This document shows positions 42,009 to 51,596 of a stretch of DNA of 64,000 nucleotides, one piece after another; positions within the stretch are counted from its first letter, which is position 1, and each line of letters starts with the position of its first letter. The translations under genes and the position numbers were made by a program. Where the stretch lies: positions 205,580 through 269,579 of the forward strand of contig NZ_JBMGJC010000004.1 in NCBI RefSeq assembly GCF_048984525.1, given 5' to 3'. The stretch is from Syntrophopropionicum propionicicum_A (GTDB lineage Bacteria > Bacillota > Desulfotomaculia > Desulfotomaculales > Pelotomaculaceae). Under the pieces are notes generated by a model that was not told the origin of the DNA, searched no databases, and saw nothing but the letters and a program-made list of their open reading frames with translations.

Positions 42009-43244
42009 ATGGGATTTTCTATTAGAGTTTTCATAGTCAGCCCGGATCAGGAAACGACCAACACATTAGTTGAGCAGCTTTCCAAAGTAGAAGATATTGA
42101 AATAGTGGGCGAGTCCAGTACCCGCGAGTCTACCTTGAACATTGTCGGTGAGTTCCTGCCGAACGTAGTGCTTATCGACGAAGATGTCGAGGATGGACCA
42201 TATGGTTTATCCGAGGAAATTACACAGCGGTTTGTAAACATGGCTGTAATCATTATCGGTAAACCGACACAGGAAGATTACCTGCGAAAACTTCTCCAGG
42301 TCGGCGCCAGGGACTTCATCGATAAACCCGTCGAACCGACAGTACTGGTGGAAGCAATTTACAGGGCCCATGAATATGAAAAAAAGAGGAAGGTTTTGCT
42401 TCCATCCGTAACAGTTGATGAAACGCGCGTAAGAAAGGCCAAAATAATTTCAGTTTTCAGCAACAAGGGCGGTATCGGCACAACGACTATCGCTGTAAAC
42501 CTGGCCGTAACCCTGGCCAAGTATTTTCAGAGAAGGACACTGCTGTGGGACCTGGACTTGTACCACGGGATAGTGGCGGTGGCTACTAACGTGGTACAGC
42601 GGCGCCACCTGACAGACCTGCTGAACGAGATCCAGTATATGGACGAAGAGCTGTTTGAAAGTTACCTGGAACGGCACGAATCCGGCCTGGCGGTACTTCC
42701 CGCCCCGTTTACACCTGAATTCGGCGACTTTGTGTCCGCCGAACATGTGAGCAGGATACTCGCGGTGGCCAGGGAAAGATGGGATTATATTATAATTGAC
42801 AACCCGTCGTTTTTCAACGAGCCGACAATAGCTGCCCTGAGGCAGTCAGATATGATCCTGATCGTTGGTTCGCTGGACCTGGGTACTATTAAAAACATAA
42901 AAGCCTGCCTGATGGTTATGGATAAGCTGAATTTTTCAAGAGCCAAAATCAAGCTGGTAGTAAACAGGGTCGGCAGGGAGTTCGGCATCTTCCCCAAGGA
43001 TATTGAAACCACCTTGAAAATACCGGTATTTGCGACTATCCCGGCTGATGCGAAAAGCGTCCTGACTGGTTTAAACCAGGGTGTTCCGGCAGCAATCAGC
43101 TCACCAGACACTGATTTCGGACGCAGCATACATTCCCTGGCCAAGATTGTGTCCGGAGGAAAAGAAGCAGAAAAGCCGGCGAAGGTTAAAAAAGGAATGT
43201 TCGGCCGCGTATTTGATAAAAATGCAAAAGCAGGTGGACAATAA
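42009..43244 (+). CDS. tadZ: TadZ/CpaE, receiver-like and MinD-like ATPase
   Basis: 411 residues. Residues 1-125 form a CheY-like domain whose acidic position is in VLIDEDVEDG (about residue 57). Residues 145-390 form a MinD/ParA-type ATPase with the deviant Walker A VFSNKGGIGTTT (Lys at about 153) and a later IIIDNPSF. TadZ proteins recruit the pilus machine to cell poles or define its site. Its last base overlaps the tadA start. Confidence 0.9.
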   Translation: MGFSIRVFIVSPDQETTNTLVEQLSKVEDIEIVGESSTRESTLNIVGEFLPNVVLIDEDVEDGPYGLSEEITQRFVNMAVIIIGKPTQEDYLRKLLQVGARDFIDKPVEPTVLVEAIYRAHEYEKKRKVLLPSVTVDETRVRKAKIISVFSNKGGIGTTTIAVNLAVTLAKYFQRRTLLWDLDLYHGIVAVATNVVQRRHLTDLLNEIQYMDEELFESYLERHESGLAVLPAPFTPEFGDFVSAEHVSRILAVARERWDYIIIDNPSFFNEPTIAALRQSDMILIVGSLDLGTIKNIKACLMVMDKLNFSRAKIKLVVNRVGREFGIFPKDIETTLKIPVFATIPADAKSVLTGLNQGVPAAISSPDTDFGRSIHSLAKIVSGGKEAEKPAKVKKGMFGRVFDKNAKAGGQ

Positions 43245-44629
43245 TGCTTAATGACCATAACATGAAAATAAAGGCAGGTCCGCTGTTTGAACTGGGCAGG
43301 GAACAAATTACTAAAAAAGTTGCCCCGGAGGAGAATCCTGAGGTAGCAAAAAAAGAAGCCCTGATTAATGAACTAAAGGACAAAACCCAGAAAAAGATCA
43401 TCGATGAAATGGAAGAAACGGTTTCGATAAACCGTTTTTCCCCTGAGGATAAACAGCGTTTCAAGAGGACAGTTACCGAAACGTTAGGCCAGATCCTGGC
43501 GGAAGAGGCCAAGTTTATCAGCCGCGTCGACCGGGAGCGGATAATAACCGAAGTTACGGATGAAATAACCGGTTACGGGCCGATCGACCCGTTCCTTCAC
43601 GATAATGAAATTACCGAAGTCATGGTTAACGGACCCAAAAGGATATATGTAGAGAGTAAAGGGAGAATTGTAAAGACTGCCGCAGCTTTCAGGGACGATG
43701 ACCATGTACGGCACACCATAGATAAAATAATTAGTCCCCTTGGCAGAAGGCTGGACGAAAGCTCTCCCATGGTGGACGCCCGCCTGCCGGACGGCTCCAG
43801 GGTTAATGCCATAATCCCGCCCCTGGCTATTGACGGGCCCACATTGACTATACGTAAATTTGCCGCTGATCCGTTTACAGTCGAAGACCTGATTAGTTTC
43901 GGTACCTTCACCACGGATATCGCCCTGTTTTTAAAAGCATGCGTGGAAAGCCGTGTCAATATTATTGTTTCCGGCGGCACCGGTTCCGGTAAAACAACCA
44001 CGCTGAACGTGCTTTCCTCATTTATTCCCAGGGAAGAGAGGATCATCACGGTAGAAGACGCGGCTGAACTTCAGCTATGGCAGGAGCACGTGGTCCGCCT
44101 GGAAACGAGACCGCCCAACATAGAGGGTAAGGGGCAGGTAACAACCCGGGACCTGGTGATAAACTGCCTGCGGATGAGGCCGGACCGTATTGTTGTAGGT
44201 GAGGTCAGGGGCGGAGAAGCGCTGGACATGCTCCAGGCCATGAATACCGGCCATGACGGGTCGATTACAACCGGCCACTCCAACAGCCCGCGTGACATCC
44301 TGTTCCGCATTGAAACAATGGTGCTGATGACAGGTTTTGACCTGCCGCTGAGAGCTATCCGCGAGCAGATAGCCACTGCTCTGAATTTAATTGTGCACCA
44401 GGAGCGGTTCAAGGACGGGACGAGAAAGATCACCAACGTGACTGAACTTACCGGCATGGAAGGCGACACCATATCACTGCAGGACATCTTCATTTTTGAG
44501 CAAAAGGGTATGGATGACAAGGGGCGCGTTGTCGGCCGGCATGTGCCGACAGGCGTGGTGCCGAAGTTTATTGAAAAAATGGAATCCTCGGGCGTGTATT
44601 TGCCTACCCAGATATTCCGCAGGTCATAA
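43244..44629 (+). CDS. tadA: TadA/CpaF secretion ATPase
   Basis: 461 residues. Type II/IV secretion ATPase motifs: Walker A SGGTGSGKTT (Lys250), Asp box EDAAELQL, Walker B PDRIVVGEVRGGEALDMLQAMNTGHDGS, with the conserved TGHSNS following. It powers Flp pilus assembly at the inner membrane face. ATG 43244 overlaps the tadZ stop codon by one base, so the genes are translationally coupled. Confidence 0.95.
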   Translation: MLNDHNMKIKAGPLFELGREQITKKVAPEENPEVAKKEALINELKDKTQKKIIDEMEETVSINRFSPEDKQRFKRTVTETLGQILAEEAKFISRVDRERIITEVTDEITGYGPIDPFLHDNEITEVMVNGPKRIYVESKGRIVKTAAAFRDDDHVRHTIDKIISPLGRRLDESSPMVDARLPDGSRVNAIIPPLAIDGPTLTIRKFAADPFTVEDLISFGTFTTDIALFLKACVESRVNIIVSGGTGSGKTTTLNVLSSFIPREERIITVEDAAELQLWQEHVVRLETRPPNIEGKGQVTTRDLVINCLRMRPDRIVVGEVRGGEALDMLQAMNTGHDGSITTGHSNSPRDILFRIETMVLMTGFDLPLRAIREQIATALNLIVHQERFKDGTRKITNVTELTGMEGDTISLQDIFIFEQKGMDDKGRVVGRHVPTGVVPKFIEKMESSGVYLPTQIFRRS

Positions 44630-44649
44630 ATATAGGGGTTGATTTACTT

Positions 44650-45678
44650 ATGTATACTGCAATTATTGCGGTTGCCATTATCTTTGCAGCTGTTTTTTTT
44701 GTAACCCTTTCTGTTTTCAGTATATTTACATCAAAAAGCAGGCTGCTTAAAAGCCGGCTGAAGGAATTAGACAAAGTTGCCGCAAAACATGAGATAGTCG
44801 GGCTGAGTGATCAAGCCGCCGTTGCCGATACTATGACAGAAGATGAATTTGCGCGGAGGGCCAGGCAGGAGCCGGACAAAAAGAAGTATTTTACGGACCG
44901 TTATTTCGAACGCTTGTCGGACAGACTCCAAAAGGCCTATCTTCTGTATAAGCCCAAAGAATTCTTCATGCTGTCACTGGGTGTTGCCTTATTATTAATT
45001 ATTTTAATCCTCATCGCCTTTGGCGGCAAATATGCCTCACTAACAAAGGGGATTGGCATCATCCTTGTCATATTAATCGGCGGCGGAATAGGCTTCATGA
45101 TTCCTAATCTTTATTTGACAATCAGGGAGAAAATGTTCCACAATCTTTTAAGCAAGCAGATTGGGGATATGATCCTTTTAATTTCTAACTATCTCAGGGC
45201 CGGGCATTCTTTTGTCAGGTCGATGGAGCTGGTGAGCCGCGAACTGGCATCGCCGCTGGCGGACGAACTGAAAACTTTTACCAAAGACATGAATTTAGGC
45301 GCTTCACTTTCCACCGCGTTAAATGATCTGGAAAAGAGGGCGCAGGATGAAGACCTGGGGTTGGTTATAACTGCCATCCAGATCCACCACCAGATCGGGG
45401 GTAACCTGTCTGAAATCCTGGACAGCATCAACTTTACAATCAGGGAGAGGATCAGGCTGAAAGGTGAAATCCGGACACTGACCGCCCAGGGTAGGATGAC
45501 AGCGCTGGTAATCGGCGCGCTGCCGATTGTGGTAGCTGTTATAATTTCCTACCTGCACCCGACTTTTATGAAATTGCTGTTTACAGAGCCGATGGGACAG
45601 TTCATGCTTTTACTGGCTGTGGTTATGGAGGTTATTGGTATCATACTAATTCGTAAGATTATTGAAATTGAGGTATAG
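44650..45678 (+). CDS. tadB: TadB inner-membrane assembly protein
   Basis: 342 residues with GspF/TadC-type organisation: an N-terminal membrane helix, two more near residues 105-155, a cytosolic domain containing LISNYLRAGHSFVRSMELVSREL and HHQIGGNLSEILDSI, and two C-terminal helices. It works with TadC as the membrane platform for TadA. It follows tadA by 20 bp. Confidence 0.92.
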   Translation: MYTAIIAVAIIFAAVFFVTLSVFSIFTSKSRLLKSRLKELDKVAAKHEIVGLSDQAAVADTMTEDEFARRARQEPDKKKYFTDRYFERLSDRLQKAYLLYKPKEFFMLSLGVALLLIILILIAFGGKYASLTKGIGIILVILIGGGIGFMIPNLYLTIREKMFHNLLSKQIGDMILLISNYLRAGHSFVRSMELVSRELASPLADELKTFTKDMNLGASLSTALNDLEKRAQDEDLGLVITAIQIHHQIGGNLSEILDSINFTIRERIRLKGEIRTLTAQGRMTALVIGALPIVVAVIISYLHPTFMKLLFTEPMGQFMLLLAVVMEVIGIILIRKIIEIEV

Positions 45679-45689
45679 GGGGGACTCAA

Positions 45690-46604
45690 TTGACTTACCT
45701 TCCAGTCTTGTTTGTAGCAATAGCTGTTTTTATTCTGGTCATACTAATTCATCAGATATCAGTCAAAGACCAGTCAAAAATAAAATCCAGGCTGAAAATA
45801 ATCCAGGAAACACAGGTAACTGACCAGGCTGATGAAGTCTTTAATCTTCCCTTCCAAATAAGGATTATTGACCCTATTAAAACAAAAGTCGTTAGCTGGG
45901 TAACAAGTTTGCTTCCGGCTAACTTAAAAGCCACTGTTGACAAAAAACTTATTCAGTGCGGCAACCCGAGAGGCATGAAGGCCGGTGTGTTTTTATCGGG
46001 TGTCATAGTAGGCGCTGTTGTATTGTCATTACTGGTATTTTTTATTGTTGTTTTTGCAAAAGCAGGTGTGCTCAAGGCAGTTCAGGGGGCGCTTATTGCA
46101 CTTCTGTTTACTGTGTTAGCGCCATATGCCTGGCTTTATTACACTGCTGATAAGAGGATAAAAGTTATCGAAAGGACTCTGCCGGACGCCATCGATCTAC
46201 TGGTGGTAAGCGTGGAAGCAGGCCTGGGTTTTGATATGGCACTGTCAAAAGTGTCCGAAAGAATGAAAGGTCCACTGGGAGACGAGTTCACGAAAGCGCT
46301 TAATGAAATGAAAATGGGTAAGAACAGGCAGTCCAGCTTAAGGGATCTGTCGAACAGGGTTGGCTCCGACAGCCTCAGTTCTTTTTTATCCATGATTATA
46401 CAGGGTACGACCATGGGATTTGCCATTGGGCCCATTTTACGCATTCAGTCTGAAACCATGCGCCGCGTACGCCGGCAAAAAGCAGAGGAAGCAGCCATGA
46501 AAGCCCCGATTAAAATGGTATTTCCCCTGGTGCTGTGTATTTTTCCGGCGCTGTTTATAGTTATCCTCGGACCTGCCTTAATACAAGTAATAAAAGCATT
46601 TTAG
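45690..46604 (+). CDS. tadC: TadC inner-membrane assembly protein
   Basis: 304 residues. Membrane helices at about 3-20, 95-120 and 123-145, then a cytosolic GspF-like domain (LPDAIDLLVVSVEAGLGFDMALSKVSERMKGPLGDEF and the RVGSDSLSSFLSMIIQG motif), with a C-terminal helix pair. It is the TadB partner. The TTG start at 45690 follows AGGGGGG. Confidence 0.92.
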   Translation: MTYLPVLFVAIAVFILVILIHQISVKDQSKIKSRLKIIQETQVTDQADEVFNLPFQIRIIDPIKTKVVSWVTSLLPANLKATVDKKLIQCGNPRGMKAGVFLSGVIVGAVVLSLLVFFIVVFAKAGVLKAVQGALIALLFTVLAPYAWLYYTADKRIKVIERTLPDAIDLLVVSVEAGLGFDMALSKVSERMKGPLGDEFTKALNEMKMGKNRQSSLRDLSNRVGSDSLSSFLSMIIQGTTMGFAIGPILRIQSETMRRVRRQKAEEAAMKAPIKMVFPLVLCIFPALFIVILGPALIQVIKAF

Positions 46605-46653
46605 GCTTTTGTCACACATAAATAATGATTTCGCGCTTGGGAGTACAGGCAAA

Positions 46654-48216
46654 ATGAGACGGGTTAAAAAAAACATAATTATTTCAATTTCATTAATAAT
46701 GGTTTTTTTGTTTTCTTTCAGCGTAAGCGCACAGGAACAGAATAAGGCCGAAGGTCTGGCGCTGGCTTTAGTTATAGATGGTTCCGGAAGCATGAAAGAA
46801 AACGATCCGAACAATGTCAGGTTAGAAGCGGCAAAAAAAGCGATAGCCCTACTGGGCGAAGATGACCAGGTCTGTGTTGTTGAGTTTTCCGATGTGGTGT
46901 CGGTATTGGTGCCGCTGAGGAAGGTTGGCGGCGCTGAATCCCGGAATGAAATAATATCAAAGCTCTCTGCCATTGGAGTTAAAGGCGACACGGACATCAA
47001 AGGCGGTATGACCAGCGCGCTGGCGGAACTGAAAAAAGCGGACGGCAATAAGAAGAAATTGGCCTTGCTGCTCTCTGATGGTGTTCCCGATATGCCCGAC
47101 CTCTTGAAAGACCCAAATAAGATGATGGCATATCTTGCCGATGTGGACAAAACAGCCGGAGATTTTAAGTCCAGCGGATGGTCTATACATTCCATCGCTC
47201 TTCAGAAAGAGGAAGCCGGGCAGTTATTGAAAAAAATTGCCCAACAGACCAGTGGTGAATATTTTTTCGTTAAAGACGCCGCGGAGCTGACCACTTTCTT
47301 TCAGTCTATTTTACTTGTACAAAAGTATTCCCAGTCGGAAAAACCTGAACTGGCCTACCTGTTCGAAAACAGAACATATAAGGTTGGTGACAAGGTCCCT
47401 GTATATGCCAGTTTAAAGGTAGGCAGCGACAACCTGATTCCGGGTCCGCACCTGAAGCTGGACAAATTTGAACTTGCGGTAAGTTATGCAAATCAGGAAC
47501 CTGTAATTATAGCACTTAAAGATGATGGCACATCAGGCGACGCCCAGGCTGGTGATGGTGTATTTTCATGCCTGGTACCATGCACCCAGAAAGGGGAGGC
47601 CTCTTTTACCCTGGTATCCCAGGGGACGTACTTAAACGAGAGCATTGATGGAAAGGCAGAATTACCTAAAATTCAAATAAAACCGGAAATCTCTGCAGGC
47701 AGAGATTTTTTGAATAAAATAAATGCGCTGGCCGTTCAATATAAATATATTATTTTTGCCGTTTCTTTAGCAGTGGCGGCTTTAATATGTATAGTTGCAT
47801 TATTGCGCAAATCAAATGATAGAAAATCTATGAATATTAAGGGATCACTGGAGTATTGGTTGGAGAATGACAGCGAGGGTTTCGGCAAGGTCCTTGATTT
47901 ATCAAGATACAGCAAGGATGAAATCCTGTTAGCGACAGAGAACGGTCCTGAAGTGGATATTTTGCTGCCTGTCGCAATAAAAAATTTTGCTTTTAAAATT
48001 AAGAAGTATATCAAAAACAAAACAAATGTCAAAGATATCAAAGATTTTAACCTGATTGACTCTAAAATATTTTATATGGTTACATGTATGCCGGGTACTT
48101 ACCTGGTTTCCAACGGCACACCAATGAGCCGTGAACAAATTTTCAACAACGACAAATTTGACCTGGGCGGCTATACCTTTAAGTTCGTTTCCAGGGAAGC
48201 GAAAAATGATACTTAA
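46654..48216 (+). CDS. Exported von Willebrand A domain protein in the Tad cluster
   Basis: 520 residues. An N-terminal signal peptide (RRVKKNIIISISL..., ending VSAQEQ) precedes a VWA domain with an intact metal site: DGSGSM (Asp42-Ser46), a later Thr in GVKGDTDIKGG, and LLSDGVPDMPD. A second beta-rich domain follows (about 225-345), then a membrane helix (about 365-385) and a cytosolic tail of 130 residues of unknown fold. VWA proteins in pilus clusters often mediate adhesion or assembly. The frame is open to TTG 46609, but ATG 46654 gives a normal signal peptide and has GGGAG upstream. Confidence 0.82.
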   Translation: MRRVKKNIIISISLIMVFLFSFSVSAQEQNKAEGLALALVIDGSGSMKENDPNNVRLEAAKKAIALLGEDDQVCVVEFSDVVSVLVPLRKVGGAESRNEIISKLSAIGVKGDTDIKGGMTSALAELKKADGNKKKLALLLSDGVPDMPDLLKDPNKMMAYLADVDKTAGDFKSSGWSIHSIALQKEEAGQLLKKIAQQTSGEYFFVKDAAELTTFFQSILLVQKYSQSEKPELAYLFENRTYKVGDKVPVYASLKVGSDNLIPGPHLKLDKFELAVSYANQEPVIIALKDDGTSGDAQAGDGVFSCLVPCTQKGEASFTLVSQGTYLNESIDGKAELPKIQIKPEISAGRDFLNKINALAVQYKYIIFAVSLAVAALICIVALLRKSNDRKSMNIKGSLEYWLENDSEGFGKVLDLSRYSKDEILLATENGPEVDILLPVAIKNFAFKIKKYIKNKTNVKDIKDFNLIDSKIFYMVTCMPGTYLVSNGTPMSREQIFNNDKFDLGGYTFKFVSREAKNDT

Positions 48217-48263
48217 ATACTGGTTCATGATAAAATGCGGTAGTAAATGCATTAAGGTGGTCC

Positions 48264-48626
48264 ATGCTGCAGCTAATTAATAAGTCCAAAAAAAGTATGA
48301 TAGTCGGGAACCTGAATGTTGCGGACAGTTTCTGGTCAAGATTGAAGGGGCTAATGAGGAAAAGAGACATGCCGGAAGATGAGGGTCTTCTGATCGTTCC
48401 ATGTAATTCTGTCCATTCCATGTTCATGCGGTTTCCGATCGACCTGCTGTTCCTTGACCGTGAGTTAAAGGTTATAAAAATTGTTGAAATGTTTAGACCA
48501 TGGAAGACCACTCCAATTATACGTGGCAGTTACCAGGTAGTGGAGCTCAGGGCCGGCGTTGTTTCAAAAAAGGGTGTTTCCATTAAAGACGAGTTGGAAA
48601 TAGTCAATTATAATTCCAAGGTATAA
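48264..48626 (+). CDS. DUF192 family protein
   Basis: 120 residues with the DUF192 signature: ADSFWSRLKGLMRKRDMPEDEGLLIVP, then the MFMRFPIDLLFLD block and a C-terminal VVELRAG segment. DUF192 proteins form a small beta-barrel of unknown function. It lacks a signal peptide. It sits 47 bp after the VWA gene and ends the Tad cluster. AAGGTGG precedes ATG 48264. Confidence 0.85.
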   Translation: MLQLINKSKKSMIVGNLNVADSFWSRLKGLMRKRDMPEDEGLLIVPCNSVHSMFMRFPIDLLFLDRELKVIKIVEMFRPWKTTPIIRGSYQVVELRAGVVSKKGVSIKDELEIVNYNSKV

Positions 48627-48653
48627 TATTTTAAATAATGTCAGGACGTTAAA

Positions 48654-48690
48654 GGCCCTTCTAGATGCATTTGAGAAGGGCCAATTTAAT
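48654..48690 (+). terminator. Probable terminator closing the Tad cluster
   Basis: GGCCCTTCT (48654-48662) pairs with AGAAGGGCC (48674-48682) around an 11-nt loop, followed by AATTTAAT, a weak T-tract. Confidence 0.6.
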
Positions 48691-48707
48691 AGTGAGGTGT
48701 ACTATAT

Positions 48708-50096
48708 TTGAAAAAAATCGCTGTAATGCTTTTTGTAGCTATTGTACTTATTTTAAGTAAAATAAATCACTTAATAGTTGACGGGGATACATTTTGGGCA
48801 ATAAAGGTCGGCGAATGGATAGCATTAAATAATAGCGTTCCCTATCAGGACACATTCTCATGGACTGTATACGGCAATCCATGGGTGGCGCATGAATGGC
48901 TATTCGATTTATTAATTTATCTATCTTATAAAACATTGGGATTGTATGGAATGACGCTGGTTGTTTTAGTGCCAATAACTATTTCGTTTTTTTTCCTGTG
49001 GAAACTATATGCCGCGGAGAGAAAAAGCCTGGTACTTACAATAATTATATTTTCAATTGTGGCATTGATGCTAAGGTTTGGCATTGCCGCCCGGCCCCAG
49101 ATTTACGGGTACATGTTTTTTGCTTATTTTTTATATGTACTGGTTAACAACCATAAATTACTGTGGACACTGCCTTTAACCGCAATTGCCTGGGCCAATT
49201 TTCATGGTTCGATATTACTGGGCATCGCGATGGTATTTCTGCAGTTTGTATATGAATTCGCATATAAATCGATAACAGAAAAGAAAATTTATATTGATAT
49301 CAAATTACTGTTAGTTTCAATATTGACACCACTGTTTTCTCTGATTAACCCATATGGTTTAGAGCTCTGGAAGACTTCATATTATTTGATTACAAGTAAA
49401 GTAAATAAACATATTGTGGAATGGCAGCCTCCTGATTTTAAAGATATTAGCTGGCTGGCCGTATATTTTACCATTATAGTCACCACAGTATTTGTCTGCT
49501 ATGTAACAAAAAATGGTGTTAAGGACTACAAAAAATTCGGCCTGATATCAATCTACCTATTTGGCACTTTCTATGAAGCAATAACAGGTGTAAGGTATTT
49601 ACCATACCTGGTAATATGCTGGGGCCTTTTTATGTTAATGCTGCTGCCGGGCGATTTATTAATTCAAAAACACTGGGAAAAGAAAATAGGAATTTTTTAT
49701 TTGCTAATCATTTTGATAATTCTTCTGGGGACAGGGAAAATACCGTCAAGCCTGGACGATGCCATCGATAAAGAGACATGGCCTGTTGAAGCAGTTAACC
49801 ACCTGGAGGATAAAAGGACTTTTAATGATTACATGTGGGGCGGATACCTCGTGTATAAAGACATACCGGTTTTTATCGACGGAAGGGCAGACGTGTACTG
49901 GAGGGATTCTGAAGTTTTCCTTGACCATGGAAATGCCACAAGATTTCTTAAGGATCCGGGTGAAATATTCGATAAGTATAGTGTGGACCAGGTAATTATT
50001 GAAGCTGGTGACCCGTTGGATTTTTACCTGGGCAGGATTGGCTGGAATGAGTCATATCGCGATGAAACTGCCGTAATTTACCTGAGACCTTATTAA
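48708..50096 (+). CDS. GT-C-like polytopic membrane protein, paralogue 1
   Basis: 462 residues with about ten membrane helices and a soluble C-terminal domain. The first exported loop has DGDTFWAIK, then YQDTFSWTVYGNPWVAHEWLFD; later landmarks are AARPQIYGY, WANFHGS and the C-terminal YLVYKDIPVFIDGRADVY. All are shared with the adjacent gene at 50139. An early D-x-D pair in the first loop is typical of GT-C glycosyltransferases using polyprenyl-phosphate sugars, but no named family is certain. TTG 48708 follows GAGGTG. Confidence 0.6.
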   Translation: MKKIAVMLFVAIVLILSKINHLIVDGDTFWAIKVGEWIALNNSVPYQDTFSWTVYGNPWVAHEWLFDLLIYLSYKTLGLYGMTLVVLVPITISFFFLWKLYAAERKSLVLTIIIFSIVALMLRFGIAARPQIYGYMFFAYFLYVLVNNHKLLWTLPLTAIAWANFHGSILLGIAMVFLQFVYEFAYKSITEKKIYIDIKLLLVSILTPLFSLINPYGLELWKTSYYLITSKVNKHIVEWQPPDFKDISWLAVYFTIIVTTVFVCYVTKNGVKDYKKFGLISIYLFGTFYEAITGVRYLPYLVICWGLFMLMLLPGDLLIQKHWEKKIGIFYLLIILIILLGTGKIPSSLDDAIDKETWPVEAVNHLEDKRTFNDYMWGGYLVYKDIPVFIDGRADVYWRDSEVFLDHGNATRFLKDPGEIFDKYSVDQVIIEAGDPLDFYLGRIGWNESYRDETAVIYLRPY

Positions 50097-50138
50097 TAAT
50101 CACTTGAACCTTTTCGAAAACAACCTGGAGATGAATTT

Positions 50139-51596
50139 ATGGTTTTCAAAAGTATTAAGGATCATATTTTTGTTATTTTAGCCTCTATTGCTTGTATAAT
50201 GGCAAATGTATTCAGACCTGACCGTACTTTTGACAGCGATACGCTGTGGCACATCAGGGCGGGAGAGAGCTTTTTAGCCAGCGGCACCATCCCTGTCACC
50301 GATCCGTTTTCCTGGACCGCGGCCGGAGCACCGTGGATTTCTCACGAGTGGTTGTTCGAATATCTTATTGCTTTAGCATATAAGATAGGCCCCCTGGGAA
50401 TTTCTCTTTTAAGCGCGATATTCATAATTATTGGCTTATATTTTTATTGGAAACTGGTGAATGTGTCCTCATCTTCAAGTATTACCGCGGCATTTTTTTA
50501 TTTTTTAACCTTAATTATGATATCATCAGCCTGGACAGCCAGGCCACATATAACCAGCTACGCATTCCTGGCAATAACACTTTACTTGCTCCTGATCGGA
50601 AGGAAACAGCCGGCCAAATTGTGGTTTCTCCCCGCAGTATTTATAATTTGGACTAACTCCCATGCTTCTGTTATTCTCGGCCTGGGCATAGTTGGGTTGG
50701 AGATGCTGCTCTCTTATTTGCCGGTGTTTGAAACCGGGAACATCAAGAATACCCCGGGAAATAAAAAACACCTAACCGGTGTGTTTTTCGCTTCCATTAC
50801 AGCTTCCCTGATTAACCCGCATGGTTTCAACCTGTGGCTTTTTTCTTTTAAATTAGCAACAGACCCCGCTTACAAAAACATATATGAGTGGCAGGCCCCT
50901 GAAACAATTGCCTATAAATCAATGATTTTTTTGGTAATAACGCTGCTAATTGTATTATTAGCGGTTAGGAAAAATAAAGCTGATCTATGTCTTTTGATAG
51001 TAGCTTTGCTATCTTTTTTTGGAACACTGACCTCAGTAAGGCACTTCTACTATTTTGTTATGGTTTGGATGATTGTTATGGTACAGCTGGTCGGAAATCT
51101 GGAATTATCGAAAAAAACCATATCGCTTTTCGGGGGAGCCCTTGCCCTGATATTTATTATCAACTTTTCTCATACCGGGTGGGTAAGCAGAGATACAAGA
51201 GCGCTGGCTGAAAAAGCCGGGTGGCCGGTAAAAGCGGTAGACTGGCTGGAGGAGAATAAGGCTGAAAGAATATTTAACCGGTATAACTGGGGCGGTTACC
51301 TGATTTTCAGAGGCATACCAGTATTTATTGACGGTCGTGCCGATTTGTATCACATGGCGGGAATGGAGAACGACCCTTTTCTGGATTATGTAGATTTGAT
51401 GAATTACAAACAGCCTCCTGAAGAAATCCTCCAGAAGTATGATGTAAGGTATTTTTTATTTCCAAGCGGCTCATGGCAGATAAGCTATTTAAAGAAGTGT
51501 GGCTGGAAAGAAGTTTACAGTGATGAAAAGGCGTCTGTCCTCGCGAGAGATGATTATATGACTATAGGAGAAAAAAATGATAAGGATAAAGCCTGA
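50139..51596 (+). CDS. GT-C-like polytopic membrane protein, paralogue 2
   Basis: 485 residues, a tandem duplicate of the gene at 48708. It shares DSDTLWHIR, VTDPFSWTAAGAPWISHEWLFE, TARPHITSY, WTNSHAS and YLIFRGIPVFIDGRADLY at equivalent positions. About ten membrane helices precede a soluble domain of roughly 100 residues. It probably acts on lipid-linked sugars outside the membrane; this is inferred from topology and from the glycan genes downstream. It overlaps the next gene by 20 bp. Confidence 0.6.
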   Translation: MVFKSIKDHIFVILASIACIMANVFRPDRTFDSDTLWHIRAGESFLASGTIPVTDPFSWTAAGAPWISHEWLFEYLIALAYKIGPLGISLLSAIFIIIGLYFYWKLVNVSSSSSITAAFFYFLTLIMISSAWTARPHITSYAFLAITLYLLLIGRKQPAKLWFLPAVFIIWTNSHASVILGLGIVGLEMLLSYLPVFETGNIKNTPGNKKHLTGVFFASITASLINPHGFNLWLFSFKLATDPAYKNIYEWQAPETIAYKSMIFLVITLLIVLLAVRKNKADLCLLIVALLSFFGTLTSVRHFYYFVMVWMIVMVQLVGNLELSKKTISLFGGALALIFIINFSHTGWVSRDTRALAEKAGWPVKAVDWLEENKAERIFNRYNWGGYLIFRGIPVFIDGRADLYHMAGMENDPFLDYVDLMNYKQPPEEILQKYDVRYFLFPSGSWQISYLKKCGWKEVYSDEKASVLARDDYMTIGEKNDKDKA

